Below are positions 47,112-58,775 of a stretch of 64,000 bases of DNA, in pieces. The position numbers and the translations under genes were made by a program. The DNA comes from Capsicum annuum (Eukaryota > Streptophyta > Magnoliopsida > Solanales > Solanaceae): positions 16,360,780 through 16,424,779 of the forward strand of contig NC_061119.1 of the NCBI RefSeq assembly GCF_002878395.1, written 5' to 3'. The notes under the pieces were generated by a model. That model was given only the letters and a program-made list of their open reading frames with translations, was not told where the DNA came from and ran no database searches. Within the stretch, counting starts at the first letter, position 1. Every line of letters begins with the position of its first letter.

Positions 47112-49330
47112 CAATCCTGTCATCATGTGCAAGCAATTATATTCTGATGACTACTTTATATATCTGAAGATGACAAATAAATGACAAATTCAGTTTAACA
47201 AAATTATGCGTATTCATGGGAAAGAATGTGCTAGTGTTAGTGTATTCCACTCAGGTTCTTTCTCTATTAGGAGGAGCGAAAACAAAAATTAAACATGGTG
47301 CCAAGAAGCATCCAGTCAGCCGCTTTAGCATATAAAAAAACCATTTACAACCTAATTCCTGATACAAAAAAAAAAAGATGATGGAAGATATTTTTTAGTA
47401 AAAGGTTTTATGTAATTTGAGTGCCATACCATCATGTGACTTTTCAAATACGTATACGCATTGTCCAAGTGCTTGATCTACTTTACCATGAATACGCACA
47501 ATACATAACACTCCCTTTCCATTTGTTTTGAAGCAAATGTCCATAGTGGAATATTTTAACGATATTGTCCATGAAAGCCCATAATATGAAATAGGTTGGT
47601 GATAATGAATTCCTCCACTATAAGGAAGGGGTAATCATCTAGAAGAAGAGGAATTGATCCCCTCAGCCTGAATTTCATGTTTATTCTCACGGTTGCCTCC
47701 GATGTTTACACTTCACTGAAGCGGCAGATCCAATTTGTTATCCTAGACCACTCTTCCTCACATGTTTCCATTTAACATAACTCTCTTCATTTTATTTTTT
47801 TTGTGGTGTAGATCGGATATATATATATTTCAGAAACATTTTCACTATGATAATGGCACTCATAAGTAAGGAAATTAAGGAAACAGAACTTTTAGGAAGA
47901 CAGTTTTAAAACTATTAAACATTATGGAGAAATTAAAGGAGTTAAATTGAATGAATTTTGTTACTATTATTATCAAAATTTGAATTTAAGACTAACTATA
48001 TTGTCAGTTTTTCTTGAATTGTTTAATTATTTGTCAGTTTTGCTTCTCCTATTACATATAAATAAATATAGATATAGATTCTTGGGGTTTAGGCTGTAGG
48101 TGACACAAGAATTTTAAAATGAGGTGTAGGTGACACAAGTCTTAATAATTGAGTGGAGGTGATAATTACTTTATTATGGATTAAGAAAGTTGGATAAGTT
48201 TGTATTATAGTTCAGAAGTTTTTAAATTTATACTTTGATCCAAATATTTACCTAATATAACAGAAAACGGAGGAGAAAAAAGGAGTCTTTCTCTCTCTTC
48301 TCATCCATCGTTGTTTTCTCTATCTTACCGATTTTTGTTGTTCATTGTTGTTGCTGCTTTATTCATCATCTTCTACTTCATTATCATCTTCATCTTCTTC
48401 TTGTTGATCATTGTCGTCATTATTGTTGTTGTTATCGCTACTGTTGCTATTTGATCAATTTCTTATGTCAAATTTTGTTTTGTACATCACTTTCCACTAT
48501 GGCATTACTTCATAGGAGACTTTGATAAGTCAAATTATGATTTTTAGTTGAATTTGTCATCTGGGTAACTGCTATTGTACTATTTTTCAACAATAGATAG
48601 CACGTGAACATGAATGCAACATAAGAGCCATTTGTTTAAACAGATCTGTTTCAAAGAAATACTCATATGTTGGATTCATGTTTATGGTTCTATAGTACCG
48701 TAACATGAATTGAACAAATGGGTCATCTGTTGCAACATATGACCCATCTGTTGCAATAGATTAGTTATCTGGTACAACATGATAAATATCTATTGCAATA
48801 GATTAGTAACCTGTTACCTGAACTCGATTTCAAGAGACGTGTTGTCTATTGTAATAACATAAATATCTGTTGTAACAAATTATTAACCTATTGCAACAGA
48901 AATTGAACTCGATTCTAACAGACAATAAATATTTGTTGCAATATATTAGTAACCTATTTTGATAGAACCTAACCTCGATTCCAACAGATCGTCGTCTGTT
49001 GTAACAGGTAAGTCATCTATTACAACAGTTTAATTATCGATTACAACATGTCACTCATCTGTTGGAATCAGGTTCAAAAGTGTCTCAGTACTGTAACATT
49101 TATCCCAATAGACGCTTCATCTGTTGCAACAGATATATATTCTGTTGCGATATATGATTCACTTATTACAATAGATGACTCACTGTTGAAATCAGCTTCA
49201 AGAGCGTAACATGAATCCTAACAGGTAAGTAATCTGTTTCTACTGATTATACATCTGTTGGGATTCATTTATGGCACTATGAAATCACTATTAACTTTTT
49301 TTAATAAATGAATTTATTTAGGCACCACTA
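47112..49330. other. Non-coding flank leading to the MULE transposase
   Basis: No gene could be supported. 47640-47800 is less AT-rich but gives no recognised protein. 48280-48480 is pyrimidine-rich with many TTG/TTC steps, as in a plant 5' leader. From about 48720 to 49265 the sequence is made of degenerate copies of ATCTGTTGCAACAGAT in both perfect and half-site form, with TTAGTAACCTGTT spacers. Confidence 0.55.
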
Positions 49331-51676
49331 ATGGAGGGATCAATAACAATAGGGGTAGATTGCCATGGTCAATCGATCGAGAAGAGCAATCGATATATAT
49401 GGCGTTGGAACGAGGGTAAAATGCTATAGACGATAGCTATGACAGTCCAAAGTGATGTTTTGTATGATAATTTTGTGAACTTAATCATCATTTATTGTGG
49501 ACTAAATTGTCAATCAGAAGAACTCGTCATCAGCTACATGCACATCTCCTTTGAAAATCGAAGGGCACTGCCTTTCAAGATAACCGATCAGGTTCGGTTA
49601 CGTGCTTATCTTAGTGATTCATCCAGGCCGGTGTTAAGGGTATACATGGTTGAAAAGATGAGAGAGAATGAGAACCAAAATATAGAGAAGAACAACAACA
49701 AGACATCTTTGATGATAGGTTGGATGATCTAGACATGAATATTCCAGATGATGATCAAACACCTACGCCCATTGATGCGACCAATACAGTGGAAAGCTCT
49801 TCTCGATCGATACAGCCTGGCAATCTTCAAGACGATGGGTTAGCTTTTTCAAAGAAATGTCATTCAAGGACAAGAATGAACTATCTACCACTTTATTTAT
49901 TTCTTGCTTGAAAAAAAATTTCAGAATAAAGAAGGTTATTAATTCGAGAGTGTCTTTCGCTACAAATATGTTCATTCAAACTGCAAGTGGTGGTTGAGAG
50001 AGGTGAAGTATGCAAGTTCTGACAGATTCATCATTCACAAACATAAAAATCATCACACATGTGGTTCAAAGCAAATCTCGGGCCAAAATCCTCACGCCAC
50101 GGCAAAGGTCCTCAGTGAATATTTTAGGAGTAGTTTCCCAGATGGCAAAGGCCCTTCAACAAGGGTTATGGCCAATCAACTCCTTATGGAATTAGGTGTC
50201 CTGGTTAATTATTGGAAGATATATATGGCCATGGGTATTTCCAAAGACTTGGTTAGGGAAACAAACGAGCATGGGTATGCAGTTCTGGATGCCTACCATT
50301 ACATGATTGAGTCCACAAATCCCGAAAGTAAGACGACATTGAATCTTGATGAAAATGGAAGGTTCAAGTACTTTTTTATATCCAATGATGCTTGAATTCA
50401 AGGTTTTGGATATTTGAGAAAAGGCATAGCCATCGACGGTACCTTCTTGAGGAGTAGGTATAATGGAGTTCTGCTTGCGGCGGTAGCGCAGGATGCAGAG
50501 AATCACATCTTTCCTGTTGCTTTTTGTGTAGTGGACAAGGAATATGATGCCCCTTATGGATTTTTTTTGAACAACTACGAAGCTGCATCAGAGATACCGA
50601 ATAGTTGTGTTTTGTTTCATATAGGCATCCAAGTATTCCAAAGATGGGTTCAATTTTCTTCACTTCAACTTACTTTGGTTGTTGCATCAGGCATATTGGA
50701 GAGAACATTCGGACCAACTATCACAACGAAAAGGTCGTGATCCTTTTTTATAGAGAAGCTAAAGTAGTAGAGAGGAGTTTTTAGACCATTTCAATCAAAT
50801 AAAGGATGTGAATCCCAAGATAGTAGAACTTCTCATACGTTTCGATTTTGAGAGATGAAGTCGAACATTCTGTCCGACAGATAGGCATATACTTATGAAT
50901 TTAATGTCTTGTTTGAGTGTTAAGTTTAGTATGATGCCGTACTAAGTGATTCTTTTGTATAGGTACAATATTATGACATCAAACATAGCTGAATCGATGA
51001 ATTCATTGTTTGGCGATGAAAGAGAATTTCCCATTAAGGCTATGTTTGAAGTAATAAACAAGAAGTATGGACAATATTTTAACGAAAGGCATATGCAGTT
51101 CAAGGGCCCAAAAACCCCGATTTGTTCTCGAAATTGAAAAATTATATCAATGAACATCAGTTTGGGAAATAGGTAATTATCTCATAAAATAGCAAATTAC
51201 AAACTCAGTATCACCGGTCATGGTGATGTTGCCACGGTCGATCTTCAAACAAATCTAGTATGTGCAGAGTTTTTGACTTGAACAAAACACACTGTCTACA
51301 TGCCATGGCAGTGCTTCGAGCTCAATATGGTTTGAAATATGGACTTAAAGTTGATGAGCACCCCTCTCAACATTATTAGGTGGAAGAATATGAAATGAAA
51401 TATAGTAGGCATATTACTCCGGTGCCTTTCGAAGAATCTTGGGTTGTTCCTGCAGAGCTTTTGGGGAGATTAATACCTCCTCCATATATTGACCCAAGCA
51501 CTATCAAATCGAAAAGAAAGCCATATAAGAGTAGGGTGGAGTCGGAGAATTATTTTCATCAAGAAGAGATAAGTGCTCCGTATGGAAGCACGCTGGCCAC
51601 CAAAAAACTACATGCTCGGATCGTAATCCACCATGATCGTTGTAATTGCAAAAACTTGTGTTGTTGTTTGTTGTGA
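49331..51676 (+). pseudogene. MuDR/MULE transposase
   Basis: Transposase of a Mutator-like element. The frame opens at 49331 with MEGSITIGVDCHGQ, continues through one TAG into 49439-49732 and later shifts. At 49940-50090 a cysteine/histidine motif (SNCKWWLRAVKYASS then HKNHHTCGSKQ) is the DNA-binding region found upstream of MULE domains. The catalytic domain starts at about 50400 with GFGYLRKGIAIDGTFLRSRY (first catalytic Asp in IDGT) and AAVAQDAENHIFPVAFCVVD. SNIAESMNSLFG is at 50975-51010. A degenerate SWIM zinc finger follows near 51260-51310 (CRVFDLNKTHCLHAMAVL, first CxC cysteine lost). The end carries HITPVPFEESWVVP. Stops and shifts show it is dead; intron positions were not resolved. 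Confidence 0.88.
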
Positions 51677-53619
51677 ACTTTTATATATTTAACTCATTAT
51701 TGTGAATGTAATGTTATCATTTATTATATATAAAATTTATTTTTTAATAACTTGTGCACCAATAAAAAGAGGAAAAACATGAACTAAATAATACAACAGA
51801 CCACAAATATTTTCAACAGATTACCTATCTGTGGCAGTAGATGGATTTTAGCTGGAAGAACACAATACCAGTTCCATCAAATTGGAATATTTTTCCTCCA
51901 ACAGATGACAAATTTGTCGCAACAGATGGATAATCTATTGACAGAAACCCAATCAATGACTAATCTATTCCAACACATGGTCCATCTGTTGAAAGAACTC
52001 AAAAGCCAAAAATTTTATTGCTACTGAATTCAAAATTTCTCCTTACCTCTAACCGTCAACATGTTAACATGTATGTTTAGAAGAAATAGACAATATGAAA
52101 ATTGAATACGAATTAAAAAGTCAAAGTCGACTAAAAATAAATTTTTCATTAAACGAAAAATAAAATACATTAGGTATAGATTCGATATAGAAAAATGAAA
52201 ATACATATGCTATAAGAAAAATACATTCTAATTATTATTAGTATCATCATCGTCATTATTATTAATAACAGTCGGCCAATAAACTCGCAGCAGTAGGGCC
52301 CTCGTCAGCCTTTGCATCTCTCTGAACATCGTTGTTCTCACGGTGACTAACTCTGTTTGCAGGTCATTAACCTGCCTTTAAAGTTCTCGTACTGTATCGC
52401 TCAGAATAGTAATGTCCCAAACAGGATCAACCACATCTAAAAAAGAGTCCAAAATATAATACAACGTATACTACCAACTGATAGATTTACACCGGAAAAA
52501 AAATTACCTCAATGAGAAAGAAATATGTTCTTTGAAAAGAAATGGTTGAAGATATCACACAAAAAGAAATAAATAAAATTTAGTAGAATGAAGATTAAGG
52601 AGGGACCTATTTATAGAGGATTGAATCTGGATGTGTCAGGCCAAAAGGCACGACTGTTAAGCTCCATTGTATTAATTACATTCAAACTGGTGGCATTTTA
52701 TTTTTTGTGAAAAGTCACAATTTTTATTTTACATTAATACTTCTCACCTTTTCAAAATGGTTTTGAGACTTGATAAAAGCCATTATTATTGAGCTGTTGC
52801 AACAGATTATCCATCTGTCGTAATAGATTTATCATCTGTTGCAACAGATTGTCTGTATGTGTAACAGATGGTCTGTCAAAATAGATTTACCATCTGTTGC
52901 AATAGAGGGTTTGTATATGCAATAGATGAAACATCTATTGCAACATATGTATTATTTATTGCGACAGATGGACCATCTTTTAAAGATGTTTTAATTTCTT
53001 CCAACAGCTGATTCATCAGTTGCAATAGATGAAAAATTCGATTCATCAGCTATTTTGAATGTGTTAGATAAAAATTCATGACTGCCTCTTTTTTAATAGT
53101 CATCACATGCGTGCAGATGAATAAACCCTGTCTAGTCTATCACAACAGATTTACCATCTATTACAACATCTGTTGTAACATATAGATTATCTGTTGCTAT
53201 AAATGGACCATATGTTGGAGGAGATATTTTGATTTTTTCTAATAGCTGATTCATCAGTTGCAACAGATGGAGAATTCAGTTTATCAACTGTTTTGAATAT
53301 GTTAGATAAAAATTCATGACTCTTCACCTTTTTTTTAATAGTCATCACATGCGTGTGAATAAATAAACATTGTCTGGTCTATCACAACAGATTTACCATT
53401 TGTTGCAACATATGGATTATCAATTGTGACAGATGGACCATATGTTTGAGAAGATGTTTTGATTTCTTCCAACAGCTTACAATAGATGAAGATTTTGATT
53501 CATCAGCTATTTTAAATGTGTTAAGACAAAAAGTCACAACTCTTCACACCTCCTTTTTAATAGTCATCACATGCGTGCAGATAAATAAACAATACTGTCT
53601 GACATGTCTTGATGGGGTA
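51677..53619. repeat. Interspersed palindromic repeat zone
   Basis: Apart from the exon remnant at 52228-52436, this stretch holds diverged copies of the CATCTGTTGCAACAGATG palindrome, densest at 51800-51990 and 52790-53480. Within the latter, a longer unit with TTCATCAGTTGCAA, GAATGTGTTAGATAAAAATT and TAGTCATCACATGCGTG recurs at about 53010-53120, 53240-53350 and 53490-53590. Confidence 0.8.
52228..52436 (-). pseudogene. Unrecognised exon remnant, coiled-coil-like
   Basis: On the minus strand a TTTTTTAG acceptor at 52437-52442 is followed by DVVDPVWDITILSDTVREL, a TAA, then RQVNDLQTELVTVRTTMF, REMQRLTRALLLRVYWPTVI and an Asn/Asp tail ending at TAG (52228). The heptad-like Leu/Val spacing suggests a short coiled coil. 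A GAG|GTAATT donor at about 52508 could end an upstream exon. 69 codons in phase after two leading bases. The protein was not recognised. It lies antisense to the transposase, within the putative MULE, so it may be an element gene or captured host exon. Confidence 0.4.
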
Positions 53620-54465
53620 GGAAGAATAAGGTGCGTGCAATGAATTTTATGCGTGGGAGTTATGTATTATTGATCAGGCTACCGTGACAGATACACATAA
53701 TGTGCAATGATTTTGTGAATGCAGTTTTTTACCAATTAGACACTGATCTTCAAACAAGATCCTGCATTATACATTTTAGTTTGATAAGTGCAAACAGATA
53801 AGGCCGAAGGGTTCCAAGATAGTGGTGTCGATACCCTGTTACAATTTAATGACGGTCTATACCCATCTTTTTGTGTCAAGTTTGGGGAAGGGTTTAAGTT
53901 TTTGGCGGCAGTATAAATATCCAGTAGTGATTAGACCGATTTTAATGGCGCAATGGACTTCTTGAAAGGCCTCCGAAGCCTCGCACTGCAACAAACAATA
54001 ATAGAACCAATACAAATTTCCCAGGTCCAGATTTATATGGATGGATTGCTAGAGGAGACTTTTATACAACAGAAGTTGCTTGGGAGAATACCTGTGCGGG
54101 AAGGGAGAGGTGGAGAAAGCCATGTATCATCTTAGACCTTGTCTAAGAGAACACAGGGAAACAAGTAAGGAACTTCTAGTGAATCTGACCAATGAAATTG
54201 ACATGAGAAACAAAAAAAATGGATGAGATTCAAATGTAGAAGTGTATCCAAATATAAAAGATCGTCAGTCATTGAAGAAAAAAAAATGGTCAACAGGATT
54301 GGAGCTGGACGTTTTGCTCGAGAATGCAACTAGCTAGTGTGGCCTCAATGAAGACTCTCACAAAGTGCAGGACCAAAACTTTAAGGAAGAAGCTTCGCAA
54401 GCACAGGAAATTGGTAAGATTGTCGGTCAAAATTGAAACCTGAACCAACAACTCCTGAATTAAAA
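53620..54465 (+). repeat. Left arm of a large inverted repeat
   Basis: About 846 bp that matches the reverse complement of 54636-55480 with many substitutions and a few indels. Shared landmarks are GTGTCGATACCCTGTTA, TGTCAAGTTTGGGGAAGG, CACCTGTGCGGGAAGGG-type sequence and CTCCTGAATTAAAA at the inner end. Short frames (such as 53953-54135) are not conserved in the other arm, so coding is unlikely. Confidence 0.88.
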
Positions 54466-54635
54466 TTTTTGTGGTTATGATTAGACCAGTGAAAGTAGAA
54501 ATAAAAAGGTCTGAAGTTGGGCAGAAATCCAATGCCTTATTTTTTCCACTGCCTTTGACCTGACCAGATCCATAAAAAGGAGGCATGGGATGCAAGTATA
54601 ACTTGAGAAATTGCCACCTTGGCTTGATCCCGCAT

Positions 54636-55480
54636 TTTTAATTCAGGAGTAGCTGACTTAGGTTTCAATCCTAACCGAAAATCTTATCACCTTCCGTGCT
54701 CGCAAAGCTGCTTCCTTAGAGTTCTGGTCCTACATTTTGTGGGTTTCATTAAGGCCACTCTTTCTAGTTGCAGTCTCTAGCAAAGTGACCATCTCCAGTC
54801 CTCTTGACCATTCTTCTTTGTCTTCAACGACTGATGGATTTTTATTTTTGGATACACTTTTACATTCACAGCTCATCCAGTTTTTTTATTTTTCAAGTCA
54901 ATTTCATCAGTCAATTTCGCTACGCTTTCCATCCTACCCTGTGTTTTCTCTTAAACAAGGTCTGAGATGATATATGGCCTTCTCAACCTCCCCCTTCCCG
55001 CACAGGTGTTCTCCCAAGAGCCTTCTACTGTATAATATTCTCCTCTAGCAACCCATCTATATAACTTTAGACCAGAGGAATTTCTATTGGTTCCATCATT
55101 GTTTGTTGCAGTGTGAGGCTTCAAAGGGCTTTTAAGAAGTCCATTTTGCCAATAAAACCTGTCTAATCACTATTGGATATTTACACTGCTGCCAAAAACT
55201 TGAAACCTTCCCCAAACTTGACACAAAAACATGAGCATAAATGGTCATTAAATTATAACAGGGTATCGACACCATCTACTTGGTCCCTCAGCCTTACCAG
55301 TTTAAACCTAACAATCTTAACTGTAAAATATCATATCTTGTTAGAAGGATTAACGCCTAATAGGTAAAGAACAAACATTCACAAAATGATTATACTGGAT
55401 GTGTGTTTTCATGAAAGGTTGATCCGTAATACATACCTCCCACATATGAAGTGGTTCCATCTGCAAGCAGCATATTCCTT
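54636..55480 (-). repeat. Right arm of a large inverted repeat
   Basis: About 845 bp, reverse-complement partner of 53620-54465. The arms are separated by 170 bp of unique sequence (54466-54635). No transposon termini or target duplications were found at the outer ends. Confidence 0.88.
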
Positions 55481-56649
55481 CAAACTCATCTTTACTCTAG
55501 CCTTTAATGTTGGTCGAGCAAAATTGTATCTAGTTTTACTTCCTTTTATCTGCAAATAAGAGAAATACATTTGATGTCAAACAAGAGAAGAACAAAAGGA
55601 ACATTACAAAAGGGTAGCACAAAATTGAGTGAATCAATAAATGACCAATCTGATGCAATAGATTACCCATTTATTCAACCGATAAGGCATCTGTTGCAAT
55701 AGATGGATGACATGTTGCAAAAGATGGTTCATATATTGGAATAAATCAAACTAGAGTTGCTACTGGTTTGATTTCTTCAAACAATTGATCTATCTATTCC
55801 AACAGCTGATTCATCAAACTATACTGACAACAAGTCTTTTTAAGTTCTCCCAGCAGATGACTTTTTTTGTATATTTTAAAAAAAACAACAGTTCGTTCAT
55901 TCAAGACTTTGAAGTCACCTTTCCTTCAATTCTCTCAATAAATAGGAAACTGGCAATGGATAAATCATTAATAGCAATAGATGTAAATATCTAATTTAAA
56001 TGATATACAAAGAAGAAGACAAGATGAAAAGAGCAATAGTGAACCATCCCTGCAATGTCAAAAAAGCAAAGGGATCAGAACATCCAATTCAGTCAAGAAA
56101 AGATATTAATTGGTTGACATCCAAAAGGATCCTCATCTAAAAGAAGAGAGAAAAGAGAGAGAAAAAGGGAAAAAAGAGAATTAAGAATAAAGAAGAGTGA
56201 TAGATGAGTTGCGTCTTACTTTATGGCTGAAGGAGAGAGTATTCTAGATATGTGTTTTAAATATTCATTAATAACTTTTGAGGAACATGAGGAGATGGTG
56301 ACATTGAAAAGACCAGATAAGACTACTCGCTTGGGAGATTTTTGAGTTATTCAAATAATATTTTTTGCCACCTTAGTATTTTAACTTTTTTATCTCGGAC
56401 AGGAAATACCTAAATTACTTTAAAAAGAAGGGTCTTAAAATATCTAAGTGCAACAGATGACAATTTCTATTTAAAATTTTCCAAAGCTCGGTCATCTGTT
56501 GCAACAGATGGCAACACCTGTTTGATAATTTACAATAGATGTGTAATATATTGCAATAGATGACTTAATCTATTTGATTAAATCCAACAGAAAAAACATC
56601 TATTGCAACATATTTAACATTTATTTTTATACATTTTAATTGATTTTAT
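55481..56649. other. Non-coding DNA with scattered CTGTTGCAACAG palindromes
   Basis: No gene. Palindrome copies occur at about 55640-55830 and 56450-56600, including a perfect 18-bp CATCTGTTGCAACAGATG at 56493-56510. A purine-rich run (AGAAGAGAGAAAAGAGAG) is at about 56140-56180. Confidence 0.7.
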
Positions 56650-57960
56650 ATGTTAGACTAATACCTTAGTTGATTAATCTAGGACCAGGGGCGAGTTCTC
56701 ATAGGGTCAACTACAACTTCAATTGAATCTTTTGACAATTGCATGATGAGATAATATTGCGTTACTCCTGACCAGAGTCGTCGATCAATCACTTTGAGCT
56801 AAACCGATTCTTCCTACCTCATATATTAAACTAACACCTTAATTGATTAATCTAGGTCCAAGAATGAGTTCTCATAGAGTCAACTACAATAGATGGCAAC
56901 ACCTATTTGATAATTTACAACAGTTGGGTAATCTATTGTGATATATGACTTAATCCATTTGGTAATTTACAATATATGGGTAATCTATCACAATATATGA
57001 CTTAATCTTTTTGATAATTTACAATAGATGCGTAATCTGTTGCAACAAATGACTTAATCTATTTGATAATGTACAACAGATGTGTAATCTGTTGTAACAG
57101 GTTGAACATTTATTTTTATATAATTTTAATTGATTTCATATATTAGACTAATACCTTAATTGATTAATCTAGGACTACGGGTGAGTTCTCATAGGGTAAA
57201 CTACAACTTCAATTAAGTTTTTTAGCAATTGCATAATGACACAGTATTGTGTTTCTTCCAACCAAAGTCATCGATTGATCACTCTGAGATGAACCGATTC
57301 TTATTACCTCATACGTTCAACTAATACCTTAATTATAATATCTAGGACTAGCAGTGAGTTCTCATAGGGTCAACTACAACTTCAATAGAGTCTTTTGGCA
57401 ATTGCATGATGAGACAATATTTCATTCCTCCTGACCAGAGTCATTGATCGATCACTCTAAGCTGAACCGATTCTTATTACCTCATATATTCAACTGATAC
57501 CTTAATTGATTAATCTAGGACTAGGGGTGAGTTCTCATAGGGTCAACTACAATAGATGGCAGCGCCTATTTGATAATTTACAATGGATGGGTAATCTGCT
57601 GTGACATATGACTTAATCTATTTGTTAATTTACAACAGATGGATAATCTGTCGCAATAGATGACTTAATCTATTTGATAATTTACAACAGATGTGTAATC
57701 TGTTACAACAAATGACTTAATCTATTTGATAATTTACAATAGATGCATAATCTGTTGCAATAAATGACCTAATCTGATTGATAATTTACAACAGATGTGT
57801 AATCTGATACAACAGGTTGAACATTTATTTTTATATAATTTCAATTGAGTTCATATGTTAGACTAATACCTAAATTGATTAATCTAGGACTAGGGGTGAG
57901 TTCATAGGGTCAACTACAACTTCAATTGAGTCTTTTGGCAATTTCATGATGAGAGGGTTA
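56650..57960. repeat. Diverged tandem repeat, about six units of two forms
   Basis: Each unit starts near AATACCTTAATTGATTAATC followed by TAGGACTAGGGGTGAGTTC and TCATAGGGTCAACTACAA. Starts are near 56660, 56830, 57145, 57315, 57490 and 57860. After the common head a unit continues either with CTTCAATTGAGTCTTTTGGC or with TAGATGGCAACACCTATTTG and a run of CTGTTGCAACAG palindromes. Unit lengths therefore alternate (about 170-180 and 310-370 bp). No coding. Confidence 0.85.
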
Positions 57961-58487
57961 AAAATTATGCATATCTTTTATACTTTTAAAAAATAATTAA
58001 GATCAATTCGGACCAAATTAACATTTTTAAAACTTGTCATTCTTATTCAAAATACAAATCATCCATTTGCGAAAAAAATATTTCATTATTTCAAATCTGG
58101 ATTTCTGGAATTGTCGCTCTTTTTTCTTTTTTCACTCAATTATACAGTACAGACAACAATTACTCAACAAATTGCTCAACCCTTCATAACAGATCAATTT
58201 TCTTCTCATTTCTGACCACATAGGTGTTATTTTTTATTTCATTCTTGCTTGTATCAGACATTTTCTCTATCTTTGTAGGTAATAGAGTTCAAGAAGAATC
58301 TGTATTTGCTATTTTTTCTAAAAAATAAGGATTTTTAAGTTAATGATGAAAAAAACTTTTACCTGTATTATCTTTGAGAATGGGTTTACAAGTTTGAGTT
58401 TTTATGGTAAAATCGTAGAAAGAACTCAAGAAAACTCTAGTTTCTATTGCAGTATTCCGTTGACTATCGTGGTATTGTTGGATGGTG

Positions 58488-58710
58488 TTTGTGGTGGTGG
58501 TGGTGGTGGAGGTGGTGGTGGTTGTCCTGGTGGTCGTAGTAGTAGTTGCACTGTGGTGGCATTAGTTAGTGGTGTTTATGGTGGCATTAGTTGGTGGTGT
58601 TTGTGGTGGTTGTTTGTGGTGTCGGTGTTCGTGATGTTTGTGTCATTGTTGGTGGTGTTTGTGGTGGTGGCTATTGGTGTGTCGGTATTGGTGGTGTTTG
58701 TAATGTATTT
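58488..58710 (+). repeat. GGT-rich minisatellite
   Basis: An array of GGT and GTGGTGTTTGTGGT units, upstream of the Ulp1-like gene. Frames through it (58343-58744) give Gly, Val and Cys low-complexity peptide with no family, so it is treated as non-coding, probably 5' leader or intron before the acceptor at about 58768. Confidence 0.8.
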
Positions 58711-58775
58711 TTTAAAACTTATGCATACATCAATTGTAATGTAATTTTTGTTTTTCTGTTATTTGTAGGTAAAAC

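Noticed and set aside
48720..49265. CRISPR-like array
   Set aside because: The repeats are short, variable palindromes with irregular spacing in a plant sequence. There are no uniform repeats or spacers and no cas genes.
58343..58744. 133-codon frame with a poly-glycine run
   Set aside because: It is created by a GGT minisatellite, has no family signature, and overlaps another open frame through the same repeat. It ends before the splice acceptor of the Ulp1-like gene.
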